Assembly (NCBI GenBank): GCA_016765335.1
Contig: JAESQE010000336.1
Location: 3,559-13,065, forward strand
Direction of reading: 5' to 3'
Length of the DNA stretch: 9,507 nucleotides
Origin: Planctomycetaceae bacterium
GTDB taxonomy: Bacteria > Planctomycetota > Planctomycetia > Planctomycetales > Planctomycetaceae
Within the stretch, counting starts at the first letter, position 1. Each line of letters begins with the position of its first letter. This document shows positions 1 to 6,586 of the stretch, in pieces. The notes beneath the pieces are model-generated. The model worked only from the letters and a program-made list of their open reading frames with translations. It made no database searches and had not been told where the DNA came from. Position numbers and translations under genes: made by a program.

Positions 1-1106
1 TGAACCAGAAAGAAGTCCGAGCAGGAACAGAACGTGGACGACCCATCAAAGGCTTACAATCAAAACAAAAAGAGGTGACCGATAAAACAGAAAAGCTAGC
101 AGATAAAATCGATAAGCAGGATCGCGAAAAACAAAAACAACAAGAGGCCAACGAATCCGAAGAAGATGGGAAGCCTCAAGATGGGAAGCCTCAAGATGGG
201 AAGCCTCAGGACGGGAAACCTCAAGATGGGAAACCTCAAGATGGGAAACCTCAGGACGGGAAACCTCAGGACGGGAAACCTCAGGAAGAGACTCCTGGAC
301 GTAAAGAAGTGGAATCTGCAATTGATAAAATGAAGAAGGCTATTGAGGATCTAGAAAAGAAGAATCGTGATGATGCCTCCCGTGATCAGGACCAGGCAAT
401 CGCTGAATTGGAAAAAGCCAAGGCGATGCTCGAAGAGATCCTCAGGCAACTTCGTGAAGAGGAGCAAAAGCTGGTACTGGCTGCGCTGGAAGCACGCTTC
501 CGAAAAATGTTACAAATGCAAGTGACCATCCGAAAATCTTCTCAACAAATTGCACAAATCAAATCAGATAAGCGACTGCCCAGACACCGTGCCCGATCTA
601 TTCAGCTAGCCAGGGACGAGCAAGATATTATCCAGGAAGCAAACAAGGCTCTGATACTGCTTCGAGAAGAAGGCTCATCTGTCGCATTCCCCGAAGCAAC
701 CCAAGAATTGCGAGAGGACATGCAGACAGTTGCCAAACGCTTGAACGAGTTCCAAATCAATGATCTCACCATCGCAATCGAAGACGATATCATTGAGGCA
801 TTGGAGGAAATGGTTGAAGCTTTGCGAAAAGAAATGGAAAAGCTGGACCAAAAGCAACAGGAGAAAGGCCAAAATAACCAACAAGGTCAACAGACCGACC
901 CTGCGTTGGTTGACTTGATCTCAGAGTTAAAACTTTTGCGTTCTTTGCAATTAAGAATCAATCGCCGAACCGAGCGTTACAACAAACCACAAGAAGGGGA
1001 ACAAGAATCAGAGCAAAGCATACTCGAACTTCTTGAACAACTTTCAACAAGACAAGCTCGAATTCAACGAGCAACATACGACCTTTCAACCGGACGAAAT
1101 AAATAA
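1..1106 (+). CDS. 5'-truncated coiled-coil protein with DGKPQ repeat, probably envelope-associated
   Basis: The reading frame is open from the first complete codon at base 3 to the TAA at 1104-1106, so the gene starts before the window. The GTG at 75 is only an internal candidate start. In order, the visible part has a short charged stretch, a Lys/Gln/Glu-rich helix, eight DGKPQ repeats (165-284), then a long region rich in Glu, Lys, Leu, Gln and Arg that looks like extended coiled coil (about 300-870), a Gln-rich linker (840-900), and a C-terminal helical segment containing [20 protein letters not shown] (912-971). No enzyme motif and no membrane segment is visible in this part. The next gene follows after 100 bases on the same strand, and the one after that overlaps it, which suggests one operon. 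I recall similar helical proteins near BatA/VWA-type membrane genes in planctomycetes; that link is inference. The function is unknown. Confidence 0.8.
   Translation, partial: NQKEVRAGTERGRPIKGLQSKQKEVTDKTEKLADKIDKQDREKQKQQEANESEEDGKPQDGKPQDGKPQDGKPQDGKPQDGKPQDGKPQDGKPQEETPGRKEVESAIDKMKKAIEDLEKKNRDDASRDQDQAIAELEKAKAMLEEILRQLREEEQKLVLAALEARFRKMLQMQVTIRKSSQQIAQIKSDKRLPRHRARSIQLARDEQDIIQEANKALILLREEGSSVAFPEATQELREDMQTVAKRLNEFQINDLTIAIEDDIIEALEEMVEALRKEMEKLDQKQQEKGQNNQQGQQTDPALVDLISELKLLRSLQLRINRRTERYNKPQEGEQESEQSILELLEQLSTRQARIQRATYDLSTGRNK
165..284 (+). repeat. 8 x 15-bp in-frame tandem repeat (DGKPQ)
   Basis: Eight contiguous 15-base units each encode Asp-Gly-Lys-Pro-Gln. Copies differ only at synonymous third positions: GAT/GAC, AAG/AAA and CAA/CAG. 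The early copies use AAG for Lys and the later ones AAA. The CAG/GAC and CAA/GAT choices are always linked across the unit boundary, so at DNA level the duplicated unit is better written QDGKP, starting at 177. A degenerate unit (CAG GAA GAG ACT CCT) follows at 282-296. The unit length is a multiple of three, so copy-number change would lengthen or shorten the linker without a frameshift. Confidence 0.95.
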
Positions 1107-1194
1107 AGAATTAATAACGAATCTGTTTATGACTTCTGAACTTTTCATCACTCATAAACTAACAGTACCCACAATCAATATCACCCCGTTAACA

Positions 1195-1200
1195 AAGGAG
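1195..1200 (+). promoter_or_regulatory. Strong ribosome binding site (AAGGAG) deciding a TTG start
   Basis: AAGGAG lies six bases before the TTG at 1207, which is ideal spacing. It is the best Shine-Dalgarno match in the window. Translation from this TTG gives a protein that opens directly with a basic stretch and a hydrophobic export signal. The earlier in-frame candidates, TTG 1033 and ATG 1129, have no such site and would add a polar extension before the signal. Confidence 0.75.
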
Positions 1201-1206
1201 ACTATT

Positions 1207-2295
1207 TTGAGACATTGGAATCAGATCATCTTCAATCTCTACCATAAATATCGCTCCGGCTTTGCGATGCTTGTTGCATTCATATTCGTATTGAGTTGCA
1301 ACAACATCACATGGGCACAAACAGAATCTCAAGTAGAAGCTGCTCAGCTGCGACAGCCACCGACTGCGCAAGTTATTCATGAGCATTGCCTGAATTGGCT
1401 CAAAGAAAATGCTAACGAAAAGCAATTGAAATCCTGGCAGCAACTCGTCCTGCCCCAAGAGCCTACTCAACCCCAGTTGGAATTAATCATCAAAGCGATT
1501 TCACTTGTTGATGAACCAACGCGGGTACTCAGCATCGAATTACCGACGATGCCTAAGCACGAAATCGCTACTGCGATTGAAAAGTACCAACCACAGATTA
1601 ATGATTCGTGGATCAGCTCAAACCTGAAACTTTGGCTGGGCCGGGAATTATCACAACGTCATTTGTATGAAGAAGCTCTACAGGAATTCGTGCAGGTTGA
1701 TACACAAGAACTTGTTGACCCTGCTACTTACTTTTTTTATCGAGCCGTTTGCGAACATCACCTGCTGCTAAAAACTGAAGCGTTGGCTTCGCTCAACAGT
1801 TTACTCACTCAGTGCAAGCCGCTTCCGAGCCGATACCGCATGGTAGGCGAATTAATGAAACAGGATATTGCCAAGCTTGAGGAAAAAAGCCTCGATGAAA
1901 TTTCTCGAAAAATGACTGATGTTAAACGCCGCCTCAATTTGGGCCGGGCTGGAGAGAAAGTTCAAAAGCTTGAAAAAGAAATTATCGAATCTCTTGATGA
2001 ATTAATTAAAAAACTGGAACAGCAGGCTGCCAACGCAAGCAGTAGCAGCAGTTCTGGCACTGGAAAAGGAAACCAACCCAATTCAGGTGCAAAAGATAGT
2101 CGAGTCAAAGGCAGCACCGCACCAGGAAATGTAGACGATAAAGATATCGGCAGAAAAGATGGCTGGGGAAAACTTCCCCCTAAAGATCAAGCCAAAGCCA
2201 AACAAATTCTAGGCACTCTTTTTCCTCCGCATTACCGCAGAGCCATTGAGGCCTACAATCGTAAAGCAGCTCAACGAGAGGCGCCAACCCCGTGA
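1207..2295 (+). CDS. Exported TPR-like/coiled-coil protein of unknown function
   Basis: Starting at TTG 1207 behind AAGGAG, the product is 362 residues. Residues 1-38 form an export signal: basic residues, then the hydrophobic run FAMLVAFIFVLSC, then an Ala-Gln cleavage-like site at 37-38. FVLSC at 27-31 also resembles a lipobox, so the protein may instead be a lipoprotein. Residues about 137-204 look like one or two TPR-type helix pairs (LYEEALQEF, then a second pair with LKTEALASLNSLL). Residues about 217-275 are charged coiled coil, and 277-308 is a Ser/Gly/Asn-rich linker. The C terminus (about 319-356) has GWGKLPPKDQ followed by LFPPHYRRAIEAYNRK. I recall this kind of Trp-Gly-x-Leu-Pro ... 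Phe-Pro-x-x-Tyr-Arg ending in helical proteins near aerotolerance-type (Bat) operons of planctomycetes and related bacteria, but could not check it. A periplasmic, protein-binding scaffold role is inferred. The stop overlaps the next reading frame. Confidence 0.75.
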   Translation: MRHWNQIIFNLYHKYRSGFAMLVAFIFVLSCNNITWAQTESQVEAAQLRQPPTAQVIHEHCLNWLKENANEKQLKSWQQLVLPQEPTQPQLELIIKAISLVDEPTRVLSIELPTMPKHEIATAIEKYQPQINDSWISSNLKLWLGRELSQRHLYEEALQEFVQVDTQELVDPATYFFYRAVCEHHLLLKTEALASLNSLLTQCKPLPSRYRMVGELMKQDIAKLEEKSLDEISRKMTDVKRRLNLGRAGEKVQKLEKEIIESLDELIKKLEQQAANASSSSSSGTGKGNQPNSGAKDSRVKGSTAPGNVDDKDIGRKDGWGKLPPKDQAKAKQILGTLFPPHYRRAIEAYNRKAAQREAPTP

Positions 2296-2324
2296 TCTGC
2301 TTACGCCCTTTGAAAGATGACCAG

Positions 2325-3512
2325 ATGATATTAAAAGTGCTGATCCTGTTTGTGCTTGTAAGTATATGCGCACCAGGATTGAAGGCTGCTGAATTATTCA
2401 ACCTGACAGGCAGTGCCTATTCCGGTTCTCTCAAATCGTTGTCACAATCTTCAGCTGTGATTCAGACGAAGCAAGGCGACATCGAAGTTCCTGCCGATCA
2501 AATTATGAAAATAACTTTCCCGGCTGAAAACGGTCAGCCGGAAACAGTATCGGATTCTTATATTCGCGTAACCATTACAGACCATTCAGAACTTGCTGGT
2601 TCAACGGTCAAAAGTGATGGTCAGCACTTAAGCATCACAACTGAAGAACTGGGAAAATTACAGATCCCTGCACAAAAAGTAAAATCGGTCCTGTTTTCGA
2701 AACTTGACGACAACTTGCGCACTCAATGGGAACTGCTGACTAAAAAAGAATCCCGAGATGATTTGCTGGTGATCAAAAAAGGAGAGACACTCGATTTTCT
2801 TCCCGGCGTTGTCACTCAGTTCGACGATACAAATGTACTGTTTCTATACGAGGGGAATGAGATCCCGGTACGTCGGGAGAAAGTCTTTGGCATCATTCAC
2901 CCTCATCCGTATACTCCTGCTGAGCAAGTAATATGTCGAATCGAAACCACTGCGGGTAACTCTCTGTTTGTGCAGGAAATATCATTGGAGGATGATACCT
3001 TCCGAGTGCGTACTGGCCCTGACCATTTCATCACAATTCCCAAAACGCAAATGCGTCTGATCGATTTCAGTCTGGGACGCATCGTATACCTATCTGATAT
3101 GCCCCACGAAAGTGTGGAATACACCCCCTACTTTGATGTTGTCTGGGAATATCAACGAGACAAAACGATCGATGGCTCTGCTTTGAAATTGGGAAATCAG
3201 GAATACTCAAAAGGTTTGTGGATTCATTCAAAAACACGTTTAACGTACCGGTTGGCGGGTGATTTTTCTCGATTTCAAGCGTTAATCGGAATAGACGCAT
3301 CGGTTGCAAAGTCTGGACTTGGACACGTGCACGTTGTTATTACCGCTGATGAAAAAGTTCTGTTTGAAGAAGATATTTCAGCATTCACCGCACCACAAAA
3401 AATCGACTTGGATATCACGGGCCATCGTTTCTTGTCTTTACTGGTCGATTTTGGAGAAGGACTCAACATTGGGGATCGTCTGGATCTGGTTGAAGCCAGA
3501 CTCATCAAATAA
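2325..3512 (+). CDS. Secreted protein with four beta repeats and C-terminal NPCBM/NEW2-like domain
   Basis: From ATG 2325 the product is 395 residues, with a typical signal peptide (MILKVLILFVLVSICAPGLKA, cleaved near residue 21-22). The same frame is open from GTG 2292, which overlaps the previous stop as GTGA. That start would put 11 polar residues before the signal, so 2325 is preferred, though translational coupling from 2292 is possible. Four similar units follow (about residues 29-65, 82-124, 156-192 and 204-248). Each is beta-rich with a pattern of Gly, hydrophobic strand, Ile-x-Thr or similar, then Ile/Val-Pro and a terminal Ile/Leu-x-Phe, like small SH3/Sm-type barrels. Residues about 265-395 match the NPCBM/NEW2 pattern: YSKGLWIHSKTRLTYRL, FQALIGID, a central hydrophobic strand before DEKVLFEEDIS, and a final LVEARL. 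NPCBM is a putative carbohydrate-binding module, so binding of an envelope or extracellular glycan is plausible but unproven. No catalytic domain is visible. Confidence 0.8.
   Translation: MILKVLILFVLVSICAPGLKAAELFNLTGSAYSGSLKSLSQSSAVIQTKQGDIEVPADQIMKITFPAENGQPETVSDSYIRVTITDHSELAGSTVKSDGQHLSITTEELGKLQIPAQKVKSVLFSKLDDNLRTQWELLTKKESRDDLLVIKKGETLDFLPGVVTQFDDTNVLFLYEGNEIPVRREKVFGIIHPHPYTPAEQVICRIETTAGNSLFVQEISLEDDTFRVRTGPDHFITIPKTQMRLIDFSLGRIVYLSDMPHESVEYTPYFDVVWEYQRDKTIDGSALKLGNQEYSKGLWIHSKTRLTYRLAGDFSRFQALIGIDASVAKSGLGHVHVVITADEKVLFEEDISAFTAPQKIDLDITGHRFLSLLVDFGEGLNIGDRLDLVEARLIK
3117..3509 (+). other. NPCBM/NEW2-like domain coding region
   Basis: This is the C-terminal 131 residues of the preceding entry's protein. 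The hallmarks seen are the Lys-Gly-Leu-x-x-His motif (KGLWIHS), a Leu-Thr-Tyr-Arg-Leu strand, a Phe-x-x-x-x-Gly-Ile-Asp motif, and a closing Asp-x-Val-Glu-Ala-Arg-Leu strand. The domain boundary is approximate. Confidence 0.75.
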
Positions 3513-3575
3513 GTAACTTTATTCTTTTGGGCTTGGTGGTAAATTTTCATTTTGAGGCTACCAGAAATCTTTGTT

Positions 3576-5342
3576 ATGAATTCAATTGTACTGACATCTT
3601 TTTATCGCCTTGGTTTGTTACTCGCAATCAGTTTGCTGGTTTCAGCTTCAGGCTCACAAGCTCAGGATGCCTTGCCGGAATCGGTACTCCAAGACCAACT
3701 CAAACGCATTGAAACGATTGCCCGAGTCAGCCCCAGTGTCGTAGCCATTTTTCCGCCTAGTGGCAAAGGTGGCGGATCGGGTGTTTTAATTTCTCCAGAT
3801 GGTTTGGCATTAACTAACTTTCATGTCGTGCGAGGAGCCGGACCTTTTCTCAAATGTGGTCTCAACGATGGCAATATTTATGATGCGGTATTAATCGGAA
3901 TTGATCCCACTGGTGATGTCGCAATTATTAAACTTCTTGGTCGAGACGATTTCCCCACCTCAACGTTGGGAGATAGCGATCAGGCTCGTGCGGGTGACTG
4001 GGCCTTTGCGATGGGGAATCCATTTCTGCTGGCTGCCGATTTCACGCCTACGCTCACATTTGGCATGATCAGCGGAGTCAAACGGTATCAGTACCCGGCT
4101 GGATCGTTTCTCGAATACACAGACTGCATTCAAGTAGACACATCGATCAACCCTGGTAACTCGGGAGGCCCGCTGTATAACACCGATGGAGAACTGATTG
4201 GTATCAACGGACGAATTTCTGTCGAAAAGCGTGGGCGTGTTAATGCAGGTGCAGGTTATGCGATTTCGATCAACCAAATCAAAAACTTCAGCGATCATCT
4301 GCTGAGTGGACGAGTTGTCGACCATGCAACTTTAGGGGCGACCGTGCGAACAGATGAGTTCTCAAACGTTGTCGTCGATTCGATACTGCCCAACTGTGAT
4401 GCTGCCCGCCAAGGGCTTCGAAGTGGAGATGAAATTGTTTCTTTTGGTGGACGTGCCATCGGAAGCGTCAATCAATTCAAAAACGCGGTCGGCATTTATC
4501 CCAAAGGGTGGAAAACGCCTTTAACGTACCGACGAGACGGACAACGAACTGAAATCATCGTTCGATTAGAAGCCCTGCATTCCACTGGCGAACTTTTGCA
4601 ATTTGCAGGCACACCAGATGCTCCTGAAAAACCAGAAAAGAAACCGCCTGGAATTCCGCTGCACCATGCAAAGCCAGCACCCCAAATCCCCAAACAGTAC
4701 GCACATCTTTATCAAGCCAGACAAGGATTTGCAAATTATTATTTCAACAAGCAACATCAACAAAGACTCATCGACCAGCTCAAAACGATGGGAAACTTCA
4801 GTGATCAAGAATCAAAATGGACATTCACCGGAACGCTCCCCGAGGACGTTCCATTTCGAATGGTGATTTCAGAATTTGCCTCCCTGCTCGAAATCCCAAC
4901 TCTGGATAAAATCCATCTGCTCGACATCGAACGTCCTGATACATTCCAGGCAGGACTTCATTCCGAAGGCATGTTGATGGGGTTTTATCAATTGCATCGA
5001 CTCTTGACCCAAGGAGCAGAAGGCTTCACCGAATTTTATTACATTGGCAGTGAGAAAATTGATGGCACAGGCCCCAAAGTTGATATCCTGATGACAATGG
5101 AATCTGGTCGAGATGTTCGCTGGTACTTTGATAAAAAAACAAAGCAACTGCTTGGCTGGGATACGTTTATCGACCCTGAATTCCCTGAATGCAGAATTCG
5201 AGTCACCTCTTGGTCTACAGATGCAAAACATGCTCAACCAACCGAATGGGCTGCCCGATCCGCTGGCAACCCTTCGAGTGTCTACCGCTTAGAAAAAATG
5301 GAAATCGAAACGTTTCAAAGAGCAATTGCCCCTCAACCGTAA
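3576..5342 (+). CDS. Secreted HtrA/Deg-like serine protease with PDZ and extra C-terminal domain
   Basis: From ATG 3576 the product is 588 residues. The frame is open from TTG 3552, but ATG 3576 places the signal peptide at the N terminus (cleavage near Ala29). The trypsin-like domain (about residues 40-245) carries a full catalytic triad: His83 in LTNFHVV, Asp114 in GDVAIIKL, and Ser196 in NPGNSGGP. A PDZ domain follows (about 250-332), with an RQGLRSGDEIVSF motif after its carboxylate-binding strand. A Pro/Lys-rich linker (about 345-372) leads to a C-terminal region of about 215 residues. That region is mixed alpha/beta, with several aromatic strands such as VRWYFDKKTKQLLGWDTF, and I cannot assign it. 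It loosely recalls LolA/MucB-type lipid-binding folds, which is a guess. Family members degrade or refold misfolded envelope proteins. The protein is longer than a one-PDZ DegS (about 355 residues) because of this extra domain. A related but catalytically dead protein follows after 64 bases, so joint function is likely. Confidence 0.9.
   Translation: MNSIVLTSFYRLGLLLAISLLVSASGSQAQDALPESVLQDQLKRIETIARVSPSVVAIFPPSGKGGGSGVLISPDGLALTNFHVVRGAGPFLKCGLNDGNIYDAVLIGIDPTGDVAIIKLLGRDDFPTSTLGDSDQARAGDWAFAMGNPFLLAADFTPTLTFGMISGVKRYQYPAGSFLEYTDCIQVDTSINPGNSGGPLYNTDGELIGINGRISVEKRGRVNAGAGYAISINQIKNFSDHLLSGRVVDHATLGATVRTDEFSNVVVDSILPNCDAARQGLRSGDEIVSFGGRAIGSVNQFKNAVGIYPKGWKTPLTYRRDGQRTEIIVRLEALHSTGELLQFAGTPDAPEKPEKKPPGIPLHHAKPAPQIPKQYAHLYQARQGFANYYFNKQHQQRLIDQLKTMGNFSDQESKWTFTGTLPEDVPFRMVISEFASLLEIPTLDKIHLLDIERPDTFQAGLHSEGMLMGFYQLHRLLTQGAEGFTEFYYIGSEKIDGTGPKVDILMTMESGRDVRWYFDKKTKQLLGWDTFIDPEFPECRIRVTSWSTDAKHAQPTEWAARSAGNPSSVYRLEKMEIETFQRAIAPQP
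4692..5339 (+). other. Unassigned C-terminal domain of the HtrA-like protease
   Basis: This segment follows the PDZ domain and the Pro-rich linker. It begins with a helical stretch (YQARQGFANYYFNKQHQQRL) and then alternates beta-like stretches with a helix (MLMGFYQLHRLL). It includes a strand pair resembling the Tyr-Phe-Asp-x-x-Thr-x-x-Leu-x-x-Trp pattern of lipoprotein-carrier-like folds. No second PDZ motif and no catalytic signature is visible. The fold suggestion is inference only. Confidence 0.5.
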
Positions 5343-5355
5343 TTCGATTTATTAT
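5326..5355 (+). promoter_or_regulatory. Possible sigma-70-type promoter for the pseudoprotease gene
   Basis: TTGCCC (5326-5331) and TATTAT (5350-5355) are separated by 18 bases and lie just before and across the upstream stop codon. A transcript would start near 5362, leaving a leader of about 45 bases. The -35 match is only three of six, so co-transcription with the upstream protease remains equally likely. Confidence 0.3.
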
Positions 5356-5406
5356 CATTCACTCTACCGTTTTCGTACAATCATCGCCGTTCCACAGAAA
5401 CAGAAC

Positions 5407-6459
5407 ATGAAAAACCGCTTACCCAGTTACATCTGGCTTATTCTAGCTGTCGCGATTAGTTTGAATTCTTATGTGAGTACGTGTTGTGCCCAAGCTGCAT
5501 CGGTGAAGGTAGAACCAATGGTCACATTGACTCAACAGGTTTTCCCCAAGGTGGTCAAACTTTACGGGGCAGGCGGGTTCAAGAATCTTGTAAATTACGG
5601 CACCGGGATTTTGATTTCTTCTGATGGGCATATTCTGACTGTCTGGAATCATCTGCTGGACACTGAATATGTCACCGCTGTGCTCGATGATGGCAGGCGT
5701 CTACCGGCAAAGTTTGTCGGCGGAGCTGGTGAAGCGGGTCTGGCAATATTAAAAATTGAAGTCATCAACGCGCCTCATTTTTCTTTAGAGAAAGTCGAGC
5801 GTCGTGGACCGGGCACTCCCATTCTGGGGTTTAGCAATATGTTTAATGTTGCAGCTGGCGATGAACATGTCTCTGTGATTCATGGGGTGATTGCAACGGT
5901 GACGCCGCTGACTGCCAGGCGAGGTCGGTTTGATGTTCCTTATCGAGGCGATGTTTATATTGTGGATGCAGTAATGAATAATTCCGGAGCAGCCGGCGGA
6001 GCGGTCGTTTCACACGATGGCATTTTACTGGGATTAATCGGTAAAGAACTGCGAGACAACCGGTCAAACTTATGGATTAATTATTCAATCCCGCTGTTTG
6101 ACGTGAAAGAGACAATTAACAAACTGATTCGAGGCGAAGTAATTACTGAAGACCATGCGAGCCAGAACCCTGTCATTAATTCTGTCGATACGCACCCTTT
6201 GGGCTTCCGGCTGGTTCCTAATGTTGTTGCACGAACTCCAGCTTACATTGATGCGATTGTCGTAGACAGTCTGGCTGAAAAAGCGGGGCTTCTGCCTGAT
6301 GATTTGATTGTATTGATCGATGATGATCTGATTCAATCTTGCCAGGAGTTTTACGAAAGGCTCCATGAAAGCAAAAAGGGAGACCTGCTTCGCATCACCG
6401 TCCGCAGAAACCGGGAACTTTTTACCGTTGAGTTGCTTGTCCCCGAACTCAAGAAATAA
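5407..6459 (+). CDS. Secreted HtrA-like pseudoprotease (Asp and Ser missing) with PDZ domain
   Basis: From ATG 5407 the product is 350 residues. The frame is open from TTG 5326, but ATG 5407 starts cleanly with a signal peptide (residues 1-30, Ala-Gln-Ala cleavage site). The trypsin-like fold is recognisable (about residues 40-230): GTGILISSDGHILT, then His82 in WNHLL at the histidine position. The Asp motif is replaced by GEAGLAILKI, with Gly111 where Asp should be. The Ser motif is replaced by NNSGAAGGAV, with Ala196 in place of the nucleophile. Two of three catalytic residues are therefore absent and proteolysis is not expected. A C-terminal PDZ domain (about 248-347) contains AIVVDSLAEKAGLLPDDLIV. 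The frame is intact and the fold landmarks are kept, so this is a maintained inactive relative and not a decayed gene. Likely roles are substrate recognition, chaperone action or allosteric control of the upstream protease; this is inference from known pseudoenzyme pairs. Confidence 0.85.
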   Translation: MKNRLPSYIWLILAVAISLNSYVSTCCAQAASVKVEPMVTLTQQVFPKVVKLYGAGGFKNLVNYGTGILISSDGHILTVWNHLLDTEYVTAVLDDGRRLPAKFVGGAGEAGLAILKIEVINAPHFSLEKVERRGPGTPILGFSNMFNVAAGDEHVSVIHGVIATVTPLTARRGRFDVPYRGDVYIVDAVMNNSGAAGGAVVSHDGILLGLIGKELRDNRSNLWINYSIPLFDVKETINKLIRGEVITEDHASQNPVINSVDTHPLGFRLVPNVVARTPAYIDAIVVDSLAEKAGLLPDDLIVLIDDDLIQSCQEFYERLHESKKGDLLRITVRRNRELFTVELLVPELKK

Positions 6460-6494
6460 GCCACGGTTTGAGCCTATTCCCAAGAGCTGAAGTC

Positions 6495-6521
6495 CGTTTG
6501 CGTTGGTACTGAATGCAAACG
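6495..6521 (+). repeat. Hairpin-forming inverted repeat upstream of uvrB
   Basis: CGTTTGCGTT (6495-6504) pairs with AATGCAAACG (6512-6521) over ten positions, with one G-U in RNA and a seven-base loop (GGTACTG). It lies 36 bases after the pseudoprotease stop and 65 bases before the uvrB start. No U tract follows directly, so it is not a classical terminator. It could be a weak terminator, an RNA processing or stability element, or an operator. Confidence 0.45.
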
Positions 6522-6586
6522 ACGATCTGCTCAATATTTCTTTCTGTTCGTTGTTTCTAAATACAAATTATCTTTGGTTAAGCGTT

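Noticed and set aside
165..284. Tandem array considered as a CRISPR
   Set aside because: The 15-base units are contiguous with no spacers and encode an uninterrupted in-frame peptide repeat.
46..321. Minus-strand open frame of 91 codons with [10 protein letters not shown] repeats
   Set aside because: It is only the complement of the DGKPQ tandem repeat. The + strand frame continues for over 1 kb with consistent protein-like composition.
3478..3501. GTCTGG...CCAGAC inverted repeat at the end of the NPCBM gene
   Set aside because: It has short arms inside coding sequence, with alternative pairings and no directly adjacent T tract, so it is not a convincing terminator.
5470..5490. Cys-Cys near the end of the pseudoprotease signal peptide as a lipobox
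   Set aside because: The residue before the first Cys is Thr and the one before the second is Cys. Neither fits a lipobox, and an Ala-Gln-Ala signal peptidase I site follows.
6503..6586. 28-codon N-terminal extension of uvrB from TTG 6503
   Set aside because: The residues do not resemble UvrB, the standard UvrB beginning is at ATG 6587, and the extension would overlap the hairpin.
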